Shown: positions 7,548 to 15,111 of the stretch, piece after piece
How positions within the stretch are numbered: the stretch's first letter is position 1
How the letters are laid out: every line of letters begins with the position of its first letter
From: Pseudomonadota bacterium
Lineage (GTDB): Bacteria; Pseudomonadota; Gammaproteobacteria; Burkholderiales; Usitatibacteraceae
Direction: 5' to 3'
Assembly (NCBI GenBank): GCA_029781595.1
Contig: JAKOWJ010000091.1
Coordinates: forward strand, 1 to 33,259
Length of the DNA stretch: 33,259 nucleotides
The notes under the pieces: generated by a model
The model's input: the letters and a program-made list of their open reading frames with translations, nothing else
The model's database searches: none
Told to the model about the DNA's origin: nothing
Made by a program: the position numbers and the translations under genes

Positions 7548-7612
7548 AGTATTGCCTTTTCGGGCATTATAGAGTCACTCCACGACCATTACGCCCCAAG
7601 TGGAGGCCCGTC
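7548..7612. promoter_or_regulatory. Divergent promoter region between RsbW-like and FecR-domain genes
   Basis: This 65-bp AT-richer gap separates two divergent genes. On the minus strand a perfect TATAAT lies at 7571-7566, about 20 nt before the GTG of the kinase gene, but no good -35 is seen. On + a possible sigma-70 promoter is TTCACA (7543-7548) with CATTAT near 7565-7570. GGAGG (7601-7605) serves the FecR gene. The promoter calls are tentative. Confidence 0.4.
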
Positions 7613-8074
7613 ATGCGCACATCCTGGATCCTCGCCTCGGCCCTGGCTCTCGCCGCCCCGTCGCTCGCCCTGGCCGACGACGTCGGCCAGATCAAGGTCG
7701 CCAAGGGCGCCGTGCAGATCGAGCGCGGCGGCCAGCGCCTGCCCGCCGCGGTCGGCACGCCCGTGCAGGCCTCCGACGTGCTCGTCACCGGCGCCGACGG
7801 CTCCGCGGGCATCACGTTCTCGGACAACAGCCTCGTGTCCGTGGGCCCCAACAGCGTCTTCGCCATCGACAAGTACCGCTTCGACACGACCACCTACGCG
7901 GGCGAGTTCGAGGGGTCGCTGCGCAAGGGCAAGCTCGCCGCGGTCTCCGGCAAGATGGTCCGCCAGACGCCCGAGTCGATGCGCATCCGCACGCCCTCGT
8001 CGGTGATGGCCGTGCGCGGCACCGAGTTCGTCGTCCAGGTGGACGAGCCGCCCGCCGCGCCGCTCGCCAACTGA
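7613..8074 (+). CDS. Exported FecR-domain protein
   Basis: A 153-residue protein with a clear Sec signal peptide (likely cleavage after ALA, residue 21) followed by one FecR domain: GQIKVAKGAVQIERGGQRLPAAVGTPV, the DVLVTGADGSAGITFSDNSLVSVGPNS core, and TPSSVMAVRGTEFVV. Unlike the iron-siderophore sensor FecR it has no N-terminal cytoplasmic anti-sigma part and no transmembrane anchor, so it is probably periplasmic. Stand-alone FecR-domain proteins are often found near CHASE2 proteins; here a CHASE2 phosphatase gene is two genes away. The OmpA-type lipoprotein gene follows after 22 nt, most likely in the same transcript. A role in sensing or scaffolding at the envelope is an inference. Confidence 0.88.
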   Translation: MRTSWILASALALAAPSLALADDVGQIKVAKGAVQIERGGQRLPAAVGTPVQASDVLVTGADGSAGITFSDNSLVSVGPNSVFAIDKYRFDTTTYAGEFEGSLRKGKLAAVSGKMVRQTPESMRIRTPSSVMAVRGTEFVVQVDEPPAAPLAN

Positions 8075-8096
8075 CCCTTCCGCCGCCAGGAGCCTG

Positions 8097-8702
8097 ATGC
8101 GAATCCTCCTTCCCATCCTGCTCCTGGTCGCCGCGGGCTGCGCCGAGCCGCCCAAGGCGGTTCCCGTCGCCCCCGAGATGGTGGCGGTCATCCCGGCCGC
8201 CGACGGCCACATCGGCACCGTGGTGGTGCGCACCGGGGGAGCCACCCAGGTGCTGCACGGGGCGTACGCCGCGCAGCGGGTGGCCTCCGACGGCCACGCC
8301 ACGCAGGCGAGCCTCACGGCCGAGGACATCCGGCGCGACTTCGGCGGCACCCTGGCCGCGCTGCCGGGCCGCCCCGCCACCTTCACGCTCTACTTCCTCG
8401 AGGGCCGCGACGAGCTCACGCCCGAATCGCGCCAGGAGATGGAGAAGGTGCTGGCCGAGCTCAAGCGCCGCCCCGCGCCGGACATCGTCGTCATCGGGCA
8501 CACCGACACCGTGGGCACCCTCGCCTACAACGACAAGCTCTCGCTCGCCCGGGCCGAGCGGCTTCGCGAGATGATGATCGAGCTGGGCATCCCGGCCGAG
8601 CGCATCAAGGCCACGGGCCGCGGCAAGCGCGAGCTGCTGATCCCCACCGAGGACAACATCTCCGAGGCGCGCAACCGCCGCGTGGAGATCAGCGTTCGCT
8701 GA
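8097..8702 (+). CDS. OmpA-family outer-membrane lipoprotein
   Basis: A 201-residue protein. A short hydrophobic leader ends in a lipobox (VAAGC, Cys15), so it should be lipidated. A poorly conserved middle (about 20-95) precedes an OmpA-like peptidoglycan-binding domain (about 95-200): FTLYFLEGRDELTPESR, IVVIGHTDTVGTLAYNDKLSLARAERL, and ISEARNRRVEISV. The Asp of HTDTVG and the Arg of ARNRRVE are the usual peptidoglycan contacts. AGGAG lies 4 nt before the ATG. The end overlaps the converging CHASE2-phosphatase gene by 14 nt. Together with FecR it may form the envelope side of the signalling module, an inference from gene order. Confidence 0.9.
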   Translation: MRILLPILLLVAAGCAEPPKAVPVAPEMVAVIPAADGHIGTVVVRTGGATQVLHGAYAAQRVASDGHATQASLTAEDIRRDFGGTLAALPGRPATFTLYFLEGRDELTPESRQEMEKVLAELKRRPAPDIVVIGHTDTVGTLAYNDKLSLARAERLREMMIELGIPAERIKATGRGKRELLIPTEDNISEARNRRVEISVR

Positions 8703-10764
8703 CCGTCCCGGGCGCCTGCGGCCCGGACCACCGTATCGCCAGCAGGGTGAGGTCGTCGGCGGGCTCCGCGCCCGCGGCGAACCGGCGCACGTCGTCGCGC
8801 ACGCGCCCGATGATCTCCACCGCGCTCGTGGCCTCGCCCAGCCAGCCCAGCGAGGTGCGCAGCCGCTCCGCCCCGAAGAACTCCTTGGCCCCGTTCATGG
8901 CCTCCGTCGCGCCGTCCGAGAGCGCGAGCAGCCACTCGCCCGGCACGAGCCGGCGCCGCGTCGAGGGGTAGGCGTAGGTGTCCAGCACGCAAAGCGGCGG
9001 CCCGCCCGAGGCGTCGAGCCGCTCGGGCCGGCCGCGCGGCTCGTGGGACCAGGCCGGCTCGTGGCCGGCGTTGGCGTACTCGAGCTCGCCCGTGTCCAGG
9101 TCCAGCACGCCCGCGAGCGCCGTCACGAAGAGCGATTCGGGATTCTCGCGGTGGATCTCGTCCTGCGCGCGGGCGAGCACGCCGCCCACCGAGCCCTGCA
9201 CCGTGAGCGCCGCGCTCTTGAGGATGGACTTAGCCGAGGCCATGAAGAGCGAGGCCGGCAGGCCCTTGCCCGAGACGTCCGCTACCACGAAGAAGAGGCG
9301 CCGGTCGTCGAGCATGAAGCAGTCGTAGAAGTCCCCGCCCACGGTGCGCGCCGGCTCGAGGAGCGCGGCCACGTCCACGCGCTTTTCCGCGGCGAGCACC
9401 TCGGACGGGTCCGGCAGCAGCCCCATCTGGATGCGCTTGGCGGCGTCGAGCTCGCCGGCCATGCGCGCGGCCTGCTCGCGCAGCTGCTGGCGCTGGCGCT
9501 GCGCCTCGGCGAGCGAGCCGGCCTGCATCACCAGGAAGACCGCCATGGCCCCCAGCGAAGGGCCGACGGGGTCGAACAGCAGCCCCGCGTAGCGGAAGGC
9601 GAGCGCCCCCGCCCCCACGAGGACGACGATGCCGCCGGCCAGGAGCGCCGCGGAGCGCTGCGCCTTCAGGCGCGGCACGAGGAAGAACAGCACGAAGCCG
9701 AAGGCGAGCAGCGCGACCGCCTCCAGGCGCGGCGCGGCCGGCAGGCGCCGCAGGAAGCGGCCCTGGAGGATCGCCTCCATCGCCTGGGCGTGGTTCTCGA
9801 CGCCGTACACCGTCTCGCCGAGGGGCGTGCCCACGCGGTCGGCGAGCCCCAGCCCCGTGAAGCCCACCAGCACGAGCCGGCCCTTGAGCTGCGAGACGTC
9901 GAAGCGGCCGTCCAGGACCTCGGCGGCCGGGATGAAGCGCTCCGGCGCCGTGTGCCCGTAGGCGAGGTAGGCGCGGCCGTCGGGCTGGGCCGGCACCGCG
10001 TAGTCGCCGAAGCGCAGCACGATCGTGCCGCCCGTCGCGGGCGCCACGGTGAGCGGCGCGCCCAGGGCGACGCGGATCATCTCGATGGAGAGCGAGGGCA
10101 CGGTGGCCGCGTCGAAGCGCGCGATCATCTGCAGGCGCCGCGCCACGCCGTCCTCGAGGTCGACGCTGTACAGGCCGTGGCCGGCGGCGCCCGCGTCGAT
10201 CTCCGGCACGTTTCGCAGGTGCCCCGGGTAGTTGCGAAGGCCCTCCTGCGCGTCGCCCAGGAAGCGCACGGGAGGCGAGCGCGGCGGCCCGGCGAAGCGC
10301 GGGTCCAGCGTCTCCAGCCCGGCCACGCCGAGCACCGACGGCACCTTGCGCAGCGCCTCTCCCAGCAGCGCGTCGTTCGACGGCAGCTCGCGCAGGCGCT
10401 CGGCCACTTCCGGCGCCCGCGAGGCCAGGCGCGCGGCCACCGACGCGGGCGAGAAGCGGTCCGGCTCGGGGAAGAAGATGTCCAGCCCCAGCACGGCCGG
10501 GTGGCCGGCGGCGATGCGCGAGACGAGCTCGGCGACGCGGTCGCGCGGCCACGGCCACTGCCCGTGCCGGGCGAGCGCCTGCTCGTCGATGGCGACGACC
10601 ACGACGGTGTCGTCGGCCGGCCGCTCGCGCGGCATGAGCCGCTGCCAGCCGTCGAAAACCAGGCCGCGGAAGCGCTCGACCGGGACCGAGGCGCTGGCGA
10701 GCAGCAGGGATATCGCGGCGAGGAGCGCGAGCGCGGCGACGCGGAACGCGCCCGACGCGCTCAG
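8689..10764 (-). CDS. CHASE2-PP2C (RsbU/SpoIIE-type) serine phosphatase
   Basis: A transmembrane sensor phosphatase of about 691 residues. A first membrane helix (about 7-28) is followed by a periplasmic CHASE2 domain (about 35-320; VVVVAIDEQALARHGQWPWPRD, VLGLDIFFPEPD, KGRLVLVGFTG), then three further helices (about 345-430), a short coiled linker (EAQRQRQQLREQAARM) and a PP2C domain (about 470-685). The metal-binding aspartates are present in VGGDFYD, VADVSGKG, LSDGATEA and ADDLTLL. Such enzymes dephosphorylate STAS antagonists. No ATG, GTG or TTG precedes the first helix in frame; the most plausible start is CTG 10764, overlapping the upstream TGA and 8 nt behind GGAG. ATG 10635 would delete the first helix. 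Confidence 0.9.
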   Translation of the reverse strand: MSASGAFRVAALALLAAISLLLASASVPVERFRGLVFDGWQRLMPRERPADDTVVVVAIDEQALARHGQWPWPRDRVAELVSRIAAGHPAVLGLDIFFPEPDRFSPASVAARLASRAPEVAERLRELPSNDALLGEALRKVPSVLGVAGLETLDPRFAGPPRSPPVRFLGDAQEGLRNYPGHLRNVPEIDAGAAGHGLYSVDLEDGVARRLQMIARFDAATVPSLSIEMIRVALGAPLTVAPATGGTIVLRFGDYAVPAQPDGRAYLAYGHTAPERFIPAAEVLDGRFDVSQLKGRLVLVGFTGLGLADRVGTPLGETVYGVENHAQAMEAILQGRFLRRLPAAPRLEAVALLAFGFVLFFLVPRLKAQRSAALLAGGIVVLVGAGALAFRYAGLLFDPVGPSLGAMAVFLVMQAGSLAEAQRQRQQLREQAARMAGELDAAKRIQMGLLPDPSEVLAAEKRVDVAALLEPARTVGGDFYDCFMLDDRRLFFVVADVSGKGLPASLFMASAKSILKSAALTVQGSVGGVLARAQDEIHRENPESLFVTALAGVLDLDTGELEYANAGHEPAWSHEPRGRPERLDASGGPPLCVLDTYAYPSTRRRLVPGEWLLALSDGATEAMNGAKEFFGAERLRTSLGWLGEATSAVEIIGRVRDDVRRFAAGAEPADDLTLLAIRWSGPQAPGTVSER

Positions 10765-11723
10765 GGCTCGATCTCCAGCCCGTCCCAGGCCGCCGAGACC
10801 CGCAGCGGCTCGCCCGAGCGGGTGAGCTCCTCGAAGCGGCGCGCCTCCTTGAGCAGGCCCTCGAGCGTGGCGTCGTCGTTGGCGGGCTCGTGGTGGAACA
10901 GCACCAGGTGGCGCGCGCGCGCCATCTGGCAGAGCTCGACGCCGACGATGTTGCTCGAGTGCCCCCAGTCGGCCTTCACGCTGATGGCGTCGGCCAGGGC
11001 GTACATCGCGTCGAAGATCACCACGTCGGCGTCGCGGAAGAAGGCGGCGAAGCTCTCGGCCTCGGCGCGGTTCTCCAGCTTGTGCTCGGAGTCGGTGGAG
11101 TAGACGACGGTCTTGCCGTCCTTCTGGAAGCGGAAGCCGTACGAGTCGCCCGAGTGCAGCTGCAGGTGGGGCGTGACCGTCAGGCCCGAGATGTCGTGCG
11201 CCACGTCGGGCTCGAGCTTCACGAACTCGATGGTGGCCGCGAGCTGCGCGAAGTCCACCGGGAAGCACGGCGCGGCCTGCTGCAGGCGGAAGGCCTGCTC
11301 GCACACGTCGTGGCAGCTGTGGATGCGGATCCTCGTGCCGGGCACGTAGGCCGGGCCGAAGAACGGGAAGCCCATGATGTGGTCCCAGTGCACGTGGGAC
11401 ATGAACACGTTGACCGTGGCCGGTCGCCGCGCCTGGCGCGCGAGCACGTGCACGCCGAAGGGCCGCGCGCCGCTGCCCATGTCGCACACGAAGTATTCCT
11501 CGCCGCCCAGGTCGAGCTCCACGCAGGGCGTGTGGCCGCCGAAGGTGTGCGTGACCGAGAAGTCGAGCTCGGTGCTGGCGAACGCGTGCGCGTCCTCGTA
11601 GGAGGCGAAGCTTCGCCCCGAGGCCTCCACCAGGGCGCGCGCGAGCTTGTCGCGGATGTCGTAGGAGGTCAGGGCGACGGGGATCGAGCCCCGCGTTCCC
11701 CAGAATCGGATGCGCATCGGCAT
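10761..11723 (-). CDS. Metallo-beta-lactamase-fold hydrolase
   Basis: A 320-residue cytoplasmic protein starting directly in the fold (MRIRFWGTRGSIPV). The metal motif is HVHWDH (His110, His112, Asp114, His115). Further candidate ligands are Asp in STDSEHK, His in ADWGHSSN and the FHHEP stretch near the C-terminus. It resembles the RNase Z / phosphodiesterase-like branch (COG1234/1235 type) rather than lactamases; the substrate cannot be told from sequence. It lies between the STAS gene (16-nt gap) and the CHASE2 phosphatase (4-nt overlap) in one operon, so it is presumably part of the same signalling system, for example removing a small signal molecule; that is inference. ATG 11723 was taken; ATG 11717 is equally possible. 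Confidence 0.85.
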   Translation of the reverse strand: MPMRIRFWGTRGSIPVALTSYDIRDKLARALVEASGRSFASYEDAHAFASTELDFSVTHTFGGHTPCVELDLGGEEYFVCDMGSGARPFGVHVLARQARRPATVNVFMSHVHWDHIMGFPFFGPAYVPGTRIRIHSCHDVCEQAFRLQQAAPCFPVDFAQLAATIEFVKLEPDVAHDISGLTVTPHLQLHSGDSYGFRFQKDGKTVVYSTDSEHKLENRAEAESFAAFFRDADVVIFDAMYALADAISVKADWGHSSNIVGVELCQMARARHLVLFHHEPANDDATLEGLLKEARRFEELTRSGEPLRVSAAWDGLEIEP

Positions 11724-11739
11724 GGTGGTGGCGGCCGGA

Positions 11740-12114
11740 CTAGGCTTGGTCGAAGGCCGCGGCGGCCTCCAGGGACGAGGCCGCGAGCGCCTCGCGGACG
11801 GTGGGGAATACCTGGAAAACCATGTTGAAGTGGCTGATCTCGAAGATCTCCGTGACCATCGGCTGCAGCGCCGCCACGAAGATGCGGCCGTGCTGCGCCT
11901 TGGCCTGGCGGGAGGCCAGCATGAAGCAGCGCAGCCCCGCGCTCGAGACGTACTCCAGGCCGGAGAGGTCGAGTATCACCACGCCGCCCTGGTGGGCGGA
12001 GCGCTCCACGTGCGTCATGAGGTCGGCCCGGAAGGCGTCGCAGTTGTCCTGGTCGAGCCTGCCGTGCACGCCCAGCACGAGCGCGTTCGCGAAGGTGCGC
12101 GCCGCGAGTCCCAT
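11740..12114 (-). CDS. STAS-domain anti-sigma factor antagonist (RsbV/SpoIIAA-like)
   Basis: A 124-residue single STAS domain. The core GVHGRLDQDNCDAF, VVILDLSGLEYVSSAGLRCFML and ALQPMVTEIFEI follow the SpoIIAA pattern. The serine phosphorylated by the cognate kinase would be Ser57 or Ser58 in YVSSAGL. In the unphosphorylated state such proteins bind the RsbW-type kinase and free its target. ATG 12114 places the domain at the N-terminus as usual; a TTG at 12180 would add 22 residues and looks less likely. It is first in the operon STAS, MBL, CHASE2-phosphatase. Confidence 0.9.
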   Translation of the reverse strand: MGLAARTFANALVLGVHGRLDQDNCDAFRADLMTHVERSAHQGGVVILDLSGLEYVSSAGLRCFMLASRQAKAQHGRIFVAALQPMVTEIFEISHFNMVFQVFPTVREALAASSLEAAAAFDQA

Positions 12115-12243
12115 TGATTTCGTTCTGGTTCTGTCGCCTGTCGGGCACCTATTGTCGGGGAGCGCCGGGGGGAAGGGCAAGCCGCCCGCCCGATCCCGTT
12201 GCCGCTACTATCTGCCGGTCGCCCGCCGCCGGAGGCCGCCCCC

Positions 12244-13482
12244 GTGCCCACTCGCCGCCAGGCCCTAGCCGCACTTGCCCTGCCCGCCGTCCTGCCGATG
12301 GCAGGCTGCTGGGAGTGGACGGGGCTGCTCAACGAGTGCGCCCGGGCCACCGACCCGGGCCACCGCATCGACCCGGGCATCGCCCGGCGGGTCTGGGAGG
12401 GGCTGGATCCGGCCCGGGTGATCGACCTGCACGTGCACCTGGCCGGCTCGGGCCCCGATCCCGGCGACCCGTGGGTCAACCCGCGGATGACCTCCAAGGC
12501 CCACCCCTTCTCGTACGCCCACTTCGCCCTGATGGCCAACGCGGCCTGCATGGACGAGGATGCCTCCCACTGGAGCCGCAGCTACCTCGCGCGCCTGGAC
12601 ACGCTGGCCGGCGAGTTCCCGCCCGGGGCGCGGTTCCTGCTGCTCGCCCTCGACGGCTTCCACCGCGACGACGGCCTGCTCGACCGGTCCCAGACCGTGT
12701 TCATGGTGCCGGACGAATTCGCCGCCCGGGCGGCCGGCCAGGCGCCGGACCGGTTCCTGTGGGCGGCCTCGGTGCACCCGTACCGGGAGGACGCGATCGA
12801 GCGCCTGGAGGCGGCGGCGGCCCGCGGCGCCCGGGCGGTGAAGTGGATCCCCTACTTCATGAACATCGACCCGTCCAGCCCGCGGGTGAGGCCCTTCTAC
12901 CGGGTGCTCGCGCGCCTGGGCATGCCCCTCATCACGCACGGCGGCTGGGAGCACGAGCTGGTGGAGCACGGCGTGCAGGACTACGGCAACCCGCTGCGCC
13001 TGCGCCCGGCGCTCGAGGAGGGCGTGCGCGTCGTCGTGGCCCACTGCGCCATGCAGGGCGACTTCGTCGACCACGACCACCCCACCGCCCAGGCGGCCGT
13101 GCCGAGCTTCGAGCTCTTCGCCCGGCTCATGTCCGAGCGGGCGTGGGAGGGCCGGCTCTTCGGCGACCTGTCGGCGGTGGTGCTGGGCGGGCGCCAGCCC
13201 GGGGCCCTCGCGCGGCTGCTGGCCAACGAGGCCTGGCACCCGCGCCTGGTGAACGGCTCGGACTACCCGGGGCCGGGCATCGTCGCGGTGGTGGGCATGG
13301 GCGACCTCGTCTCCGAGGGGGTGCTCGCGGCCGCCGACGCCGCGCTCATCGCGCACATCCAGCAGCACAACCCGCTGCTCTTCGACCTGTACCTCAAGCG
13401 CCTGCTCGCCTGGCGCGGGCAGCGCTGGCCGGCGCAGGTCTACGAGGGCGAGCGGGTGCTGCGGCCGGCCGCGGGCGCCTAG
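12244..13482 (+). CDS. Exported amidohydrolase-family lipoprotein
   Basis: A 412-residue protein. The N-terminus carries twin arginines (TRRQALAALAL) and a lipobox-like PMAGC (Cys22), suggesting Tat export and lipidation. The rest is a TIM-barrel amidohydrolase (amidohydrolase_2 type): DLHVHL (His63, His65) on strand 1, RAVKWIPYF, LITHGGWEH, VVVAHCAMQ and a C-terminal NGSDYPG with the catalytic Asp. All the expected metal-binding positions appear present. GTG 12244 is chosen because GGAGG lies upstream and the Tat signal starts there. The substrate is unknown. It is divergent from the STAS operon and converges with the GltD-like gene, sharing the CTAG at 13479-13482. Confidence 0.85.
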   Translation: MPTRRQALAALALPAVLPMAGCWEWTGLLNECARATDPGHRIDPGIARRVWEGLDPARVIDLHVHLAGSGPDPGDPWVNPRMTSKAHPFSYAHFALMANAACMDEDASHWSRSYLARLDTLAGEFPPGARFLLLALDGFHRDDGLLDRSQTVFMVPDEFAARAAGQAPDRFLWAASVHPYREDAIERLEAAAARGARAVKWIPYFMNIDPSSPRVRPFYRVLARLGMPLITHGGWEHELVEHGVQDYGNPLRLRPALEEGVRVVVAHCAMQGDFVDHDHPTAQAAVPSFELFARLMSERAWEGRLFGDLSAVVLGGRQPGALARLLANEAWHPRLVNGSDYPGPGIVAVVGMGDLVSEGVLAAADAALIAHIQQHNPLLFDLYLKRLLAWRGQRWPAQVYEGERVLRPAAGA

Positions 13483-15104
13483 ATCTCCTCGGGCACCATG
13501 CGGATGGCGCCGCAGGGGCACTCGGCGGCGCACACGCCGCAGCCCTTGCAGTAGTCGTAGTTGAAGCGGAAGCGGTTGCCCGGCCCCAGCTTCACCACGG
13601 CGTTGTCGGGGCACACGCCGTAGCAGTTGTCGCACTCGAAGCAGTTGCCGCAGGAAAGGCACCGGCGAGCCTCGAAGAGCGCGGTGTTGGCGTCCAGCGA
13701 GAGCACCACCTCGTCGAACGAGGTGATGCGCTTCTGCAGGTCCAGCATGGGGCGCACCGTCTTGGGCGCGTCCGAGTAGTACCAGGCGTTGAGCTTGTCG
13801 AAGGCGGCCAGCTCGTGCTTCGGGCCCGGGTCGTACGTGCCGCCGCGCAGCCACGCGTCGATGTTGCGCGCCGCCTTCTTGCCGTGGCCGATGGCCACCG
13901 TCACCGTGCGCTCGGCGGGCACCATGTCGCCGCCGGCGAAGATGCCCGGGTGGGCCGTCATCATGTTGGCGCCCACCTTCACGACGCCGTCGGCGATCTC
14001 CAGGCCCGGCACGCGGTCCAGGAGCGAGAGGTCCACGTCCTGGCCCAGCGCGAGCACCACGGAGTCGGCCTCGAGCTTCTCGAACTCGCCCGTGGGCTGC
14101 GGCACGCCCTTGGCGTCGAGCTCCATCTTCTCGACCGTGATGGCGCCCTCGCCGGCCTCCTTGATGGTGGAGAGCCACTTGATGAGCACGCCCTCCTCGA
14201 GCGCGTCCTGCACCTCGAAGTCGTGCGCCGGCATCTTCTCGCGCGTGCGCCGGTAGACGATCATCGCCTCCTCGGCGCCCAGGCGCTTGGCGGTGCGCGC
14301 CACGTCGATCGCGGTGTTGCCGCCGCCGTAGACCACCACGCGCCGGCCGAGCAGGGGCTTGTCCGCGCCCTCCATGCCGCGCAGGACCGACACGGCGTCC
14401 ATGATCTTGGCCGCCTCGTTGGCGGGGATGTACGCGCGCTTGGCGATGTGCGCGCCCACGGCGAGGAACACGGCGTCGAAGCCGCCCTCCTGCTTGGCCA
14501 CCATCACGTCGTCCACCTTGGCGTTCAGCGTGAGCTTCACCCCGAGGTCGAGGATGCGCCTGACCTCCGCGTCCAGCACGTCGCGCGGCAGGCGGTACTT
14601 GGGAATGCCGAAGCGCATCATGCCGCCGGCCATGGGCCCGGCCTCGCGGATCTCCACCGCGTGGCCCAGGCGCGCGAGGTGGTAGGCGGCCGACAGGCCC
14701 GAGGGCCCGGCCCCCACGACGAGCACCTTCCTGCCGGTGGGCGCGGCGGGCGGGTCGAACTTCCAGCCGCGGCGCAGCGCCTCGTCGCCGAGGAAGTGCT
14801 CGACGGAGTTGATGCCCACGGACGAGTCGAGCTGCGCGCGGTTGCAGGCGCCCTCGCACGGGTGGTAGCACACGCGCCCCATCACGGCGGGCATCGGGTT
14901 GTTCTGCACCAGCGAGCGCCAGGCCGCCTCGTAGTCGCCGCTCTCGGCCTGGAAGAGCCAGGCCTGGATGTTCTCGCCCGCGGGGCAGGCGTTGTTGCAC
15001 GGCGGCAGGCGGTCGAGGTACTCGGGGCGCAGAGTGCGCCACGAGCCGGTGTGGTTGGCGAGGCTGGAGCCCGGGTCCAGCGTGATGGCGAAGGGCTTTC
15101 TCAT
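13479..15104 (-). CDS. GltD-like FAD/NADPH oxidoreductase with C-terminal 4Fe-4S ferredoxin domain
   Basis: A 541-residue flavoprotein. The N-terminal part (about 35-115) has cysteine motifs of the glutamate-synthase small-subunit type (CNNACPAGENIQAW, CYHPCEGACNR). The FAD fold starts at VVGAGPSGLSAAYHLARLGH, the NADPH site at YGGGNTAIDVARTAKRLGA with following YRRTREKMPA, and a second FAD stretch at GIFAGGDMV. The C-terminus (about 465-541) has two cluster motifs, CLSCGNCFECDNCYGVCP and CKGCGVCAAECPCGAI. Coming 7 nt after the beta subunit gene it most likely serves as the electron-accepting subunit that links the 2-oxoacid oxidoreductase to NADP, comparable in principle to the NADP-dependent 2-oxoglutarate oxidoreductase described from Azoarcus evansii. 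No GltB is nearby, so glutamate synthase is unlikely. Confidence 0.92.
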   Translation of the reverse strand: MRKPFAITLDPGSSLANHTGSWRTLRPEYLDRLPPCNNACPAGENIQAWLFQAESGDYEAAWRSLVQNNPMPAVMGRVCYHPCEGACNRAQLDSSVGINSVEHFLGDEALRRGWKFDPPAAPTGRKVLVVGAGPSGLSAAYHLARLGHAVEIREAGPMAGGMMRFGIPKYRLPRDVLDAEVRRILDLGVKLTLNAKVDDVMVAKQEGGFDAVFLAVGAHIAKRAYIPANEAAKIMDAVSVLRGMEGADKPLLGRRVVVYGGGNTAIDVARTAKRLGAEEAMIVYRRTREKMPAHDFEVQDALEEGVLIKWLSTIKEAGEGAITVEKMELDAKGVPQPTGEFEKLEADSVVLALGQDVDLSLLDRVPGLEIADGVVKVGANMMTAHPGIFAGGDMVPAERTVTVAIGHGKKAARNIDAWLRGGTYDPGPKHELAAFDKLNAWYYSDAPKTVRPMLDLQKRITSFDEVVLSLDANTALFEARRCLSCGNCFECDNCYGVCPDNAVVKLGPGNRFRFNYDYCKGCGVCAAECPCGAIRMVPEEI

Positions 15105-15111
15105 GGCACTC

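Noticed and set aside
8689-11487. Longer 932-codon version of the CHASE2 phosphatase
   Set aside because: The extra N-terminal part runs out of frame through the MBL-fold gene and is low-complexity; the real protein begins near 10764.
13479-15104. Glutamate synthase small subunit (gltD)
   Set aside because: C-terminal ferredoxin domain and placement directly behind the 2-oxoacid oxidoreductase genes, with no gltB, argue for an electron-transfer subunit of that enzyme.
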